NCBI GenBank assembly: GCA_000404785.1
Contig: ASNI01000101.1
Coordinates: forward strand, 1 to 5,875
DNA: 5,875 nucleotides
Origin: Cloacimonetes bacterium SCGC AAA252-N17
GTDB lineage: Bacteria; Cloacimonadota; Cloacimonadia; JGIOTU-2
Direction of reading: 5' to 3'
The notes under the pieces are model-generated. The model was not told the origin of the DNA, did no database searches, and saw only the letters and a list, made by a program, of their open reading frames with translations. The first letter of the stretch is position 1; every line of letters starts with the position of its first letter. This document shows positions 1 through 5,875 of the stretch, one piece after another. The position numbers and the translations under genes are program-made.

Positions 1-993
1 ACCGATCTTGCTGAAGTAGTCATTTGCCTGCTCATAATTATGAAGTTGTATCTCGGAAACTGCCATCATTTCATAAAGCTCCTGCAGGCGGTCAGGTTCC
101 ATTGTTTCTTTTTCCTCAAGCAGGACTTCTCCATATTCGAGTGCTTCCGGAAATTTCTCTGCTTTATATGCAGAAAAGAAGAACATCCTTTTTTGAACGG
201 AATCCATTAACTCAAGAGGAAAATAGCTCGACAGGTCCAGTACTTTTTCGAACTGCTGTGTGAAATAGTAAGAAAGCAGAAGCTGCCGCAATGAGATCAT
301 TGTAATTTCTTGGGAATTATCAAGCAGATATTCCAGTTGCCGTATTGCTTTGTAGAATTCCTTGTTGTTGAAATAGAAATCTCCAAGCCAGACATGTGCC
401 TGTGAAAAGTTCGGCTCAAGTGTGAGAATTCTTCGCAAGGTCATTTCGAACATCACGTTATCCTGCAGACGCGAGTATTCCAGTGCAATCTGATACAAAA
501 GATCGGGATCATTGGTATCTGTTTCCGACAGGTGAAGATATTGCATCGCTCTTGTTCCATCTTCCTCGTGCAGTGCGACTCTGTACAATTCAAGATTGAG
601 TGGTCCTTTTTCCTCAACCTGCTGAAGTCCTGTCATGAGAATTTCTTTTGCGGGTTCTGTTTCGCCTACTGCAAGGTAACTTTCTGCAAGCATTATGTAC
701 ACTTCCGACAGCACAGTTCCTTTTGCAAGAACATCTTCAGCAAAAGAGATGAGCTTCTCGTCATTCTTAAGATAGTAGAGTACGTTCAGACGTTCGATTA
801 TCACCTCTTTTGAGTTTGGGTCAATTCGATAGGCGATCTCGAGAAGAGAGTCCGCAGTGTCATATTGTCCCTGATCTATTGCTACTTCTGCAAGGGAGTA
901 ATAATAAAGCGAATTTGAGGTATAAGCGAGAGAGCAAAGAAATAAAAAGCCGCTCAACAAAATAAGCGGCTTGAGTAAATTTTTTCCTGTCAT
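1..993 (-). CDS. Secreted TPR-repeat protein, 3' end outside the window
   Basis: An open frame of 331 codons runs from an ATG at 993-991 to the left edge with no stop, so the C-terminus is missing. The N-terminus (MTGKNLLKPL, then a hydrophobic stretch to about residue 20) is a Sec signal peptide with a plausible S-L-A cleavage site after residue 23. Cys20 lacks a proper lipobox. The remainder is almost all helical-pair repeats of TPR type, at about residues 30-63, 98-128, 165-197, 198-230, 267-296 and 303-331. They show the usual pattern, for example LAESYLAVGETEPAKEIL and EYGEVLLEEKE. TPR arrays bind other proteins, so a periplasmic scaffold or assembly role is likely, but no partner or specific family is recognised. 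The start lies one base after the barrel gene's stop codon and has no Shine-Dalgarno sequence, so translation is probably coupled to that gene. Confidence 0.88.
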   Translation of the reverse strand, partial: MTGKNLLKPLILLSGFLFLCSLAYTSNSLYYYSLAEVAIDQGQYDTADSLLEIAYRIDPNSKEVIIERLNVLYYLKNDEKLISFAEDVLAKGTVLSEVYIMLAESYLAVGETEPAKEILMTGLQQVEEKGPLNLELYRVALHEEDGTRAMQYLHLSETDTNDPDLLYQIALEYSRLQDNVMFEMTLRRILTLEPNFSQAHVWLGDFYFNNKEFYKAIRQLEYLLDNSQEITMISLRQLLLSYYFTQQFEKVLDLSSYFPLELMDSVQKRMFFFSAYKAEKFPEALEYGEVLLEEKETMEPDRLQELYEMMAVSEIQLHNYEQANDYFSKIG

Positions 994-994
994 A

Positions 995-1765
995 CTATAA
1001 TTGTGCAAAGTATCCGATGGAAATCGAGCGGTCGGGATTTATATATTGATTGTCGAGGAAGTCGCGGAAATTTATTTGTATTCTGATATTTTGTGCAATA
1101 TTCAGAAGGAGCGCAGCATTCAGATAGCCGTTTCCTTCTCCGAAGCTATAGGTTTCCTGGTCTCCGCTTTTACCATTATCATTGAAAGCGAAATCGTATT
1201 CCACCAGCAATGTGATGTGCTGGTTGATGCTCTTATCGAGTCCGATAAAGAAATTCAGATTGTCGTCATTATCATCCCATTCTGTACTGTAATTGATGCC
1301 GCCGTGCAAACCGAGGTTTCCAAGAAAATGAAAATTTCTGCTTGTTACTGCATAGAATCCCTTTGATTTTATCGCAAAGCGGTTTATTTCTGTGCCGTTA
1401 CTCAGGGAGTCTGTATAAGTGCCGAATCCCCGCGAATCAAATCCGATAGCAATAGCAGGCAGTTTTGGAGATTCATCAAAAATGCGGTATTTTACGAACA
1501 CACCCGGGTAGGAATTCCATTCCGGAATGGAGTCACCAATGATGTACTCTCCGCCGTATTGGATTCCGAACATGAGCTTGGGCAGCAACCCTACGCCGGC
1601 GCCGAATGAAACGCCCCCTTTATCGAAAATACCGATCGGAAATTTTACTTCTCCCTTTTGCAGAATACCTGCGGTTGGGCAGTCAATTAGCTCTGTCATC
1701 TCCAGCGCAGAAAGAGTCTGGCTTATGATGAGAAGCGCAACCATTATTCCTAAAATTTTTTTCAT
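995..1765 (-). CDS. Predicted outer-membrane beta-barrel protein (256 aa)
   Basis: This 256-residue protein begins with a Sec signal peptide (MKKILGIMVALLIISQTLSA), probably cleaved near residue 19 or 20. The rest is short alternating polar/hydrophobic stretches rich in Gly and aromatics, separated by Asp/Asn-rich turns, as expected for roughly ten to twelve transmembrane beta strands. Examples lie near residues 50-60 (GGVSFGAGVGL), 63-75, 86-96, 101-115 (LPAIAIGFDSRGFG), 146-158, 181-193 and 226-238. The LPAIAIGF-type strand recalls YjbH-like barrels, but the match is too loose to name a family, and transported substrates cannot be inferred. The ATG at 1765-1763 was chosen because GGAGGT lies just upstream and the signal peptide starts there. 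A TTG at 1816 would add 17 residues that spoil the signal peptide. It lies 47 bp after the peptidase gene and one base before the TPR gene. Confidence 0.85.
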   Translation of the reverse strand: MKKILGIMVALLIISQTLSALEMTELIDCPTAGILQKGEVKFPIGIFDKGGVSFGAGVGLLPKLMFGIQYGGEYIIGDSIPEWNSYPGVFVKYRIFDESPKLPAIAIGFDSRGFGTYTDSLSNGTEINRFAIKSKGFYAVTSRNFHFLGNLGLHGGINYSTEWDDNDDNLNFFIGLDKSINQHITLLVEYDFAFNDNGKSGDQETYSFGEGNGYLNAALLLNIAQNIRIQINFRDFLDNQYINPDRSISIGYFAQL

Positions 1766-1768
1766 GCA

Positions 1769-1774
1769 ACCTCC
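1769..1774 (-). promoter_or_regulatory. Shine-Dalgarno of the barrel gene, unusually close to the start
   Basis: GGAGGT is followed by only three bases (TGC) before the ATG at 1765-1763. The same motif ahead of the peptidase gene has six. The site decides the start in favour of the 256-residue form over the upstream TTG and ATG codons. The short spacing could lower initiation efficiency. Confidence 0.75.
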
Positions 1775-1812
1775 GTATTTATACATATGAAAAGGAATTA
1801 CGTACTTTCTTG

Positions 1813-3081
1813 TCAATTTTTAGAAGATTTTAGAGATTTAGTTTTTTGTAGATATCGGTCTTCCCAATAGCGTAATCCTTTTGGCAGATCATAAGAATTC
1901 AGCTTATCCTCAACAATATCTTTTCTCCATCCGATCTGTACTTGAGTATAATGCTCGTTGTTCGATGCTTTACCAAGCAGGATCAAACGCATAAGGATAT
2001 GTTCGAGAGCTTGAGGATTGTATCCAGCTTGCGTTGTATAGAGCAGTGCAAGCTTGTCCGCTTCTTCTTCATATTCTTCAAGCCGTCCTTGATAGATGGT
2101 TTCGTAAATGGAAAGTGCTATATCTTCCAGTTCAGCTTCGACGTCATCATACTTTTCATCGTGTCCATACAGACTGTCTGCAAGCATATCGAGTTCTGCA
2201 AAGGAGTCTTCTGCGATGATCTGAACTTTCCTTTTTTCCAATTCTTCCATTCCGTGATAATGAGAAACATGTCCAATCTCATGACCAAGTACTGCAGCGA
2301 GTTCAGCTTCATTATCAATAGCTTCCAGCATTCCGGTTGTGATGAAGACAATTCCACCCGGGCAGGAATAGGCATTTGGTATGTTGATATCAAGAATAAA
2401 AAATCTGTAAGGAATGTCATAGGCATCACTTGCCTGTGCGACGAGGAGTCCAACATAATTCACGTAATCCTGAAGTGCCTTATTGTGGTATAATCCGAGT
2501 TCTGCGATCTTATTTGCGATGGCAAAGCCCATTGCTTCTTCTGAGAAAGTGAAGAACTGCGGGGTATCAAAACTGGGAAGTTTTACGTTCTTTCGGATTT
2601 TCTTCAGATTTAACGAGCGGTAGGTGTCATCTCTGAATTGCTCGAAGCCATAAGGATTGATGTGATAACTTAAAAATTCATCAATAAAATCAATTTTCTC
2701 GTCGATCTTTTTTGAGAATTTCCCACTCATTGCTTTTATGCCTGCGGTCATGCCGATCTGTGAAATTTCTGTTATAGCTTTCTGGGAACCCATCTGAGCA
2801 AACAGATCTTCTGATTCTTTCTTGCCTTCTGTAACTTTGCTTGAAATATAGCCGGTCAGTGTATCTGCCTGAACTTTCAGCCATGCGTTATTGTCTTCGA
2901 GCAAAGTAACTGAATATCCTTCCGGCAGGGTTGCAAGAGGTGGATAGTAGGAGCCGGGTCCGCTTCGGAGATATGCCTGCTCACGCTTGATTGTGACGTT
3001 TCCTACTGCAAAGAGGTTTAGGATAATCACAAAAATACTAAGTAAAACTACAGCAATAAAAAGATAAGATTTCTTTTTCAT
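1813..3081 (-). CDS. SH3b-M48 family zinc metallopeptidase (422 aa)
   Basis: A predicted periplasmic or membrane-anchored zinc protease. Residues 1-27 form a Lys-led hydrophobic signal peptide or anchor. Residues about 28-85 are a bacterial SH3 domain (AYLRSGPGSYYPPLATLPEG, then WLKV and GYISSKV), commonly used to bind peptidoglycan or proteins. The M48 peptidase core follows: NAYSCPGGIVFITTGML (236-252), the HEXXH helix LGHEIGH with His267, Glu268 and His271, and the downstream EEEAD motif in which Glu338 is the likely third zinc ligand. About 60 residues between these motifs are very acidic. M48 relatives such as BepA degrade or help assemble outer-membrane proteins, which fits the barrel gene next door; that role is inferred. 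The start at 3081 has an ideal GGAGGT six bases upstream, and an upstream in-frame ATG at 3114 would lie inside the cyclase gene. Its ATG shares one base with the cyclase stop (TAATG). Confidence 0.93.
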   Translation of the reverse strand: MKKKSYLFIAVVLLSIFVIILNLFAVGNVTIKREQAYLRSGPGSYYPPLATLPEGYSVTLLEDNNAWLKVQADTLTGYISSKVTEGKKESEDLFAQMGSQKAITEISQIGMTAGIKAMSGKFSKKIDEKIDFIDEFLSYHINPYGFEQFRDDTYRSLNLKKIRKNVKLPSFDTPQFFTFSEEAMGFAIANKIAELGLYHNKALQDYVNYVGLLVAQASDAYDIPYRFFILDINIPNAYSCPGGIVFITTGMLEAIDNEAELAAVLGHEIGHVSHYHGMEELEKRKVQIIAEDSFAELDMLADSLYGHDEKYDDVEAELEDIALSIYETIYQGRLEEYEEEADKLALLYTTQAGYNPQALEHILMRLILLGKASNNEHYTQVQIGWRKDIVEDKLNSYDLPKGLRYWEDRYLQKTKSLKSSKN

Positions 3082-5291
3082 TATTTTACCTCCAGGGTAA
3101 AGATGCCATCCCAATCTTTTGGGGTTTCGTGCTTAAATTTTCTACATCGTTCCAGCATAACACCGGATGCTTTATCATTGGTAGGATTTTGAGAAAGTCT
3201 TTCAAAAATGTCAATAGCTTTATTCCATTCTGCCTTTTTATAATATGAGAGCGCCTCTTCATAATCCTTGATCCATGCATTGTTCCTGATCGCTTCTTCA
3301 GTGTTCTCGTCAATAAGCTCATACACAGAAGTTGGTTCTGTTTTCCCCTTTACACGCAGGCGGTCAAGCTCACGGCAGAGGAATTGTTTTTTGATCAGGT
3401 CATATGTGGATTCGCTTAGCATGATCTGGGTTTTATATATCTTATTCACGCCTTCAAGGCGCGCTGCAAGATTCACATTATCACCGATCGCAGTGTAGTC
3501 CATTCTGCTTTTTGAGCCGATATTTCCTGCAACGATCTGACCGGAGTTCACCCCGATCCTTGTATGAATATGAAAGTTATCCGCAGCATCGAATTCCTGC
3601 TTTTCCTCTTGTAGTTTCTGGCAGTATTTTCTGTGCTCAAGAGCAGCTCTGCATGCCATTAATGCATGATCATTTTTGGGAATAGGTGCACCGAAGATCG
3701 CCATGATACCATCGCCGGTATATTTGTCGAGAAGTCCGTTATTCTCCAGCACGAATCCCGTTAACTTATCGAAATATTCATTGAGGTAATCCACGAGTTC
3801 TTTGGGCGTTTTGCCTTCTGAAAAGGTCGTGAAGCTGGCAATGTCGGTAAAAAGGACAGTTGCGTTAATGCTGTCTCCGCCGATCTTTATAGAATCCGGA
3901 TCAACAAGCAAGGTTTCTATCACATCGGGATGAAGATAGCGAGAGAAGACCTTTTTGATATCCCGTTTGGATCGCCCTTCCATAATGTAGCTGATCGTGG
4001 CGCTGTATCCGTAAGAAAGCACAAAACCGATGAGCGGCATTGAGAGGTTGAGCAGGATCCTGTCTGCTGTCCATAGAAGTAGTGTGATTCCAACAACATA
4101 TGCAATAACAAGCAGCATAAGTGGATTTGCGATCTTGGGTTTAAGCCGAATGAAAATAATAAAAGTGATAAAAGCAACAAGGATGACATGAAGGAAATTT
4201 ATCCAGCCGGGAACTATGGTCACAAAATCTTTATTCAGAAAATTGCTTAATGCTGTTGCCCATATCTCCATGCCGGGATAGGGGTTAATGAAAGGAGTTG
4301 AACGAAGGTCGGAAAGACCTGATGCCGTTGCGCCAAGAATAATATATTTATCTTTGAAAGTTTCGTTCGGAAGCGAAGGTTCTCCGCCTGTTTGCATAGC
4401 GAGAGCTGAATGGAACACGGCTGCGAAGGGATAATATTTGAACACACCATCTTTGCCGCCGGGGCCGTACCAGTTAATAAAGTATTTGTCATTTTGGGTT
4501 ACCGGAATAGAGAGCCCATTTGTGATAACGGCATTATTCCAAACAATGATGTTTTTTCCTTCCCGTCCCATAAGATAACCGCTGTAGGCAATCTGCGGAT
4601 AATAGTTGTCTTTATAAGAATAAATGAGCGGCACTCTTCGAATGATCCCGTCATCATCGGGACGAATGTTAAGAAATCCGAGTGATTTTGTGGCTTGCAG
4701 AAGCATATCTATGGGTATGATACCGCCTTTGAACTTTTGTGAATAGAGAGGACTTTGCATCTGAGGATCAACAGAGAAAGATGAAATATCCGGAGTGACA
4801 TCAGTTTCGTTCATGGTAAATTCGGCGCCGAGAATGACGTTTCCAGCCCGTTTTATAGATCGTGCAAATGCCCCGTCAGTTTCGCTGGCATCTGTTTCTG
4901 CACGGTCGATATCCGGATCATCGAACATCATATCAAAAATGATAACTTTCGCACCGACTGCTGCAAAATAATCGACTGCAATGCCGTAAAAATTACGGGG
5001 CCACTTCCATAAAACGCCGAAGTTTTCAAAATAATTAAGACTGGTATTATCAATTGCAACAAGAACCACATTAGTGTCTGCTCGCTCCGAGATCGTAAAT
5101 CTGCGAAAGCGATAATCTACAGTTTTCCACTCCAGTTGTTTTCCAATATCTGTTTCGTGAAAAAGAGAGGCCAGAATTGCAATGATGACTGCAATTATGA
5201 GACCTACGCACCATTTTTTGTAGATCTTGCTGAAAAGATGCCCAAAAGTTGATTTCTCGTGTGTATCGCTTTTTTCCATGATGTTACCCAT
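3081..5291 (-). CDS. CHASE2-domain class III adenylate cyclase (736 aa)
   Basis: An integral membrane sensor that should make cAMP from ATP in the cytoplasm. Order: cytoplasmic N-terminus, TM helix at about 28-44, extracytoplasmic CHASE2 sensor at about 49-355 (including VVLVAIDNTSL, AKVIIFDMMFDDPD, FINWYGPGG and YIILGATASGLSDLR), three closely spaced TM helices at about 361-383, 389-407 and 411-435, then the catalytic domain at about 472-660. The class III residues are complete: metal-binding Asp483 (LFTDIASFT) and Asp527 (YTGDGIMAIFG), Lys523 plus Thr600 for adenine selection, and Asn607 and Arg611 for the transition state (GDNVNLAARLE). Lys with Thr is the class IIIb pattern, some members of which respond to bicarbonate. 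A TPR-like helix pair (about 674-700) and a terminal DWDGIFTLEVK tail, common in CHASE2 cyclases, follow. The CHASE2 ligand is unknown. The start is uncertain: the ATG at 5291 has no Shine-Dalgarno, while the ATG at 5279 (732 aa) has a weak GGGT six bases upstream. Confidence 0.95.
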   Translation of the reverse strand: MGNIMEKSDTHEKSTFGHLFSKIYKKWCVGLIIAVIIAILASLFHETDIGKQLEWKTVDYRFRRFTISERADTNVVLVAIDNTSLNYFENFGVLWKWPRNFYGIAVDYFAAVGAKVIIFDMMFDDPDIDRAETDASETDGAFARSIKRAGNVILGAEFTMNETDVTPDISSFSVDPQMQSPLYSQKFKGGIIPIDMLLQATKSLGFLNIRPDDDGIIRRVPLIYSYKDNYYPQIAYSGYLMGREGKNIIVWNNAVITNGLSIPVTQNDKYFINWYGPGGKDGVFKYYPFAAVFHSALAMQTGGEPSLPNETFKDKYIILGATASGLSDLRSTPFINPYPGMEIWATALSNFLNKDFVTIVPGWINFLHVILVAFITFIIFIRLKPKIANPLMLLVIAYVVGITLLLWTADRILLNLSMPLIGFVLSYGYSATISYIMEGRSKRDIKKVFSRYLHPDVIETLLVDPDSIKIGGDSINATVLFTDIASFTTFSEGKTPKELVDYLNEYFDKLTGFVLENNGLLDKYTGDGIMAIFGAPIPKNDHALMACRAALEHRKYCQKLQEEKQEFDAADNFHIHTRIGVNSGQIVAGNIGSKSRMDYTAIGDNVNLAARLEGVNKIYKTQIMLSESTYDLIKKQFLCRELDRLRVKGKTEPTSVYELIDENTEEAIRNNAWIKDYEEALSYYKKAEWNKAIDIFERLSQNPTNDKASGVMLERCRKFKHETPKDWDGIFTLEVK
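3088..3093 (-). promoter_or_regulatory. Shine-Dalgarno of the M48 peptidase gene, inside the cyclase gene
   Basis: GGAGGT lies six bases before the ATG at 3081-3079 and within the last codons of the cyclase (GGAGGTAAAATAATG). It fixes the peptidase start. With the TAATG junction it makes re-initiation by ribosomes finishing the cyclase likely. Confidence 0.85.
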
Positions 5292-5394
5292 CAGTTAATA
5301 AATTTTTCACAATAAGAAGACATACTTCTTTTTATGCAACATTTTTATTAATTACTAAAGTTTTGCATTTATATAAACATCAATAAAATCAATT
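5292..5394 (-). promoter_or_regulatory. AT-rich leader ahead of the cyclase operon
   Basis: About 100 bases without coding signal directly upstream of the cyclase. A TATAAA at 5373-5368 (minus strand) could be a -10 element, but no convincing -35 lies 16-18 bases upstream of it (CAATTG is the best at that distance). TTGATG with TTTAGT further downstream is an alternative pair with four of six matches in each box. Between these and the gene is a small inverted repeat, AAGAAG-N5-CTTCTT at 5314-5330, which could be a weak hairpin in the leader or a protein site. A promoter is expected in this region because the cluster starts here, but its exact position is not fixed by the sequence. Confidence 0.35.
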
Positions 5395-5651
5395 GCCACC
5401 AAGACACAAAGTCACAAAGAATTCACAATGCTAAACCAGTTGAAATCATTTTTCTACGAGTCTTTGATGGTTAAAACCACGCTTTGACAATTCATGATAA
5501 AACAACTACATGTACATTCTCCAGCAGTCATGGTCTTATACTATAGTGTACTGTGTGGGCTGAATCAACGATCAACTTCCCCATCTCATTAGATTCAGAA
5601 ATAGGTTTGAATTTTTCTTTTTGAATCTTTGGGTCTTCGAGCCTTTGTGGC
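5395..5651. repeat. 257-bp segment bounded by related inverted repeats (possible decayed MITE-like element)
   Basis: The left end reads GCCACCAAGACACAAAG then TCACAAAGA (from 5395). The right end read on the minus strand from 5651 is GCCACAAAGGCTCGAAG then ACCCAAAGA. The first 26 bases match at 20 positions. Each arm is built of 8-bp steps of the form NAAGNCNC. A third, internal block at about 5454-5470 (minus strand CCATCAAAGACTCGTAG) has the same character. The interior also holds a near-palindrome at 5537-5550 (TATACTATAGTGTA). No transposase, no open frame longer than about 25 codons and no clear target duplication are seen. From general recollection, similar AAGACACAAAG-type repeats are scattered between genes of many environmental bacteria. 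Calling this a mobile element is inference. Confidence 0.5.
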
Positions 5652-5666
5652 ACATTATATTTTTTT

Positions 5667-5694
5667 AAAAAAAACTATTCGGTGTGATCGTATA
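5667..5694 (-). terminator. Possible intrinsic terminator of the upstream gene
   Basis: On the minus strand the third, degenerate palindrome copy (TATACGATCACACCGAATA) forms a weak imperfect stem, and a run of eight T follows almost at once (5674-5667). It lies about 80 bases after the upstream gene's stop codon. The adjoining T7A8 tract at 5660-5674 could also work in the other direction or simply be a bent or low-stability DNA segment. The stem is AT-rich with two mismatches, so termination may be weak. Confidence 0.3.
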
Positions 5695-5773
5695 ATATCC
5701 TGCCAAACTATACGATGGCATCGTATAAAAATAGCATAAACTATACGATGGTATCGTATAATTTCAAATATAG
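5675..5773. repeat. Three tandem 33-bp units, each headed by a palindrome
   Basis: Units begin at 5675, 5708 and 5741. Each opens with a 20-base block and then has 13 bases of unrelated spacer. The middle block is CTATACGATGGCATCGTATA, which contains a perfect inverted repeat with 9-bp arms around a single G (5709-5727). The right block differs from it at one base (5742-5760). The left block (5675-5694) keeps 16 of 20 bases, with the changes mostly in its left half. Exact 33-bp spacing, about three helical turns, puts the sites on nearly the same DNA face and suggests cooperative binding of a dimeric regulator. The blocks could also form 8-bp RNA hairpins with GCC or ACC loops. Spacers are much shorter than CRISPR spacers. 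Confidence 0.85.
5740..5767 (-). promoter_or_regulatory. Candidate sigma70-type promoter overlapped by a palindromic operator
   Basis: On the minus strand TTGAAA (5767-5762, five of six consensus bases) is followed by a 16-base spacer and TATAGT (5745-5740, five of six). The right-hand palindrome of the array (5742-5760) fills the spacer and most of the -10 element, the usual place for a repressor site. The other two palindromes lie just downstream, in the initially transcribed region. Transcription would run towards the cyclase operon, or give a short RNA ending at the T8 run about 70 bases away. The box positions fit well, but AT-rich DNA yields such matches by chance. Confidence 0.4.
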
Positions 5774-5775
5774 TT

Positions 5776-5875
5776 CTACTCTTTTTCTGTCCTTTTTGCA
5801 TCAAACGTGCCATTCGGCTGGATAAAGGTCAGCCCGGTCACTTCGTTATTTTTATCAATTATAAATGAAATATGG
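5776..5875 (-). CDS. C-terminal end of an upstream gene, possibly a serine hydrolase of the beta-lactamase type
   Basis: Reading in from the right edge, 32 codons stay open to a TAG at 5778-5776. The visible peptide (FIIDKNNEVTGLTFIQPNG, ending in DAKRTEKE) has the form F-x-x-D-x-x-x-x-V-T-G-L-x-x-x-Q-x-x-G, then AKR. I recall this pattern from the C-terminal domain (DUF3471-like) of beta-lactamase/penicillin-binding-protein-type serine hydrolases and related secreted proteins. Codon use and the clean pattern argue for a real gene; the catalytic part is outside the window, so the function is only a suggestion. The stop lies three bases before the palindrome array, and the gene is about 480 bases upstream of the cyclase, so it is probably a separate transcript. 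Confidence 0.7.
   Translation of the reverse strand, partial: HISFIIDKNNEVTGLTFIQPNGTFDAKRTEKE

Noticed and set aside
1001..1366. Plus-strand open frame of 121 codons
   Set aside because: Antisense to the barrel gene. The other plus-strand frames at 24-263, 532-813, 1527-1790, 3268-3498 and 4410-4685 are likewise opposite convincing minus-strand genes.
1811..1816. Perfect TTGACA on the minus strand ahead of the barrel gene
   Set aside because: It overlaps the peptidase stop codon. The only TATAAA follows after 28 bases and abuts the Shine-Dalgarno, leaving no room for a normal promoter and leader.
1942..2493. Plus-strand open frame of 183 codons
   Set aside because: It lies wholly antisense to the M48 gene, whose catalytic motifs are intact. 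The product is Cys/Phe/Ile-rich with no domain pattern and no Shine-Dalgarno.
5292..5430. CRP/cAMP-receptor sites (TGTGA-N6-TCACA) suggesting cAMP feedback on the cyclase
   Set aside because: Several single TGTGA/TCACA half-sites occur near 5305-5427, but none pair with the right spacing and orientation.
5454..5531. Small minus-strand frame of 25 codons (MTAGECTCSCF...) and a 19-codon plus-strand frame at 5428-5487 inside the repeat segment
   Set aside because: Neither has a ribosome binding site or recognisable composition, and the two overlap each other. Short frames like these are expected by chance.
5691..5762. Plus-strand TATAAT boxes at 5691-5696 and 5757-5762
   Set aside because: They arise from the right halves of the palindromes, have no -35 at 16-18 bp, and no plus-strand gene follows.
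5675..5773. CRISPR array
   Set aside because: The repeats are 20 bp and palindromic, the spacers only 13 bp, with just three copies and no cas gene.

Overview
The window comes from a Gram-negative bacterium with moderately AT-rich DNA. This is inferred from an outer-membrane beta-barrel protein, several Sec-type signal peptides and strong GGAGG ribosome binding sites. The mixture of a CHASE2 cyclase, an M48 peptidase with an SH3b domain, a barrel protein and a TPR protein would suit an uncultured lineage of the FCB type (for example Cloacimonadota-like). No marker gene is present, so that placement is only a guess.

Every convincing gene lies on the minus strand and is read from right to left. 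At the right edge is the last part of an upstream gene (5776-5875), whose tail resembles the C-terminal domain of beta-lactamase-type serine hydrolases. Next come about 480 bases without a gene. They hold three copies of a palindrome spaced exactly 33 bp apart (5675-5773), with a sigma70-like promoter buried in the first copy met by transcription. A T7A8 tract follows, then a 257-bp segment bounded by related inverted repeats (5395-5651) that looks like a decayed non-autonomous element. The last part is an AT-rich leader (5292-5394).

The main body is a compact four-gene cluster. It begins with a membrane-bound class III adenylate cyclase carrying an extracytoplasmic CHASE2 sensor (3081-5291). 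An SH3b-M48 zinc metallopeptidase follows (1813-3081), overlapping the cyclase by one base in a TAATG junction. A 256-residue predicted outer-membrane barrel (995-1765) comes after a 47-bp gap. Last is a secreted TPR protein (1-993) that starts one base after the barrel stop codon and runs off the left edge.

The tight spacing argues for one co-transcribed unit. Taken together the products suggest an envelope system: a periplasm-facing sensor coupled to cAMP synthesis, made together with a periplasmic protease of the kind that handles outer-membrane proteins, a barrel, and a TPR scaffold. That functional link is inference from gene order. The enzyme assignments of the cyclase and the peptidase rest on complete sets of catalytic residues.
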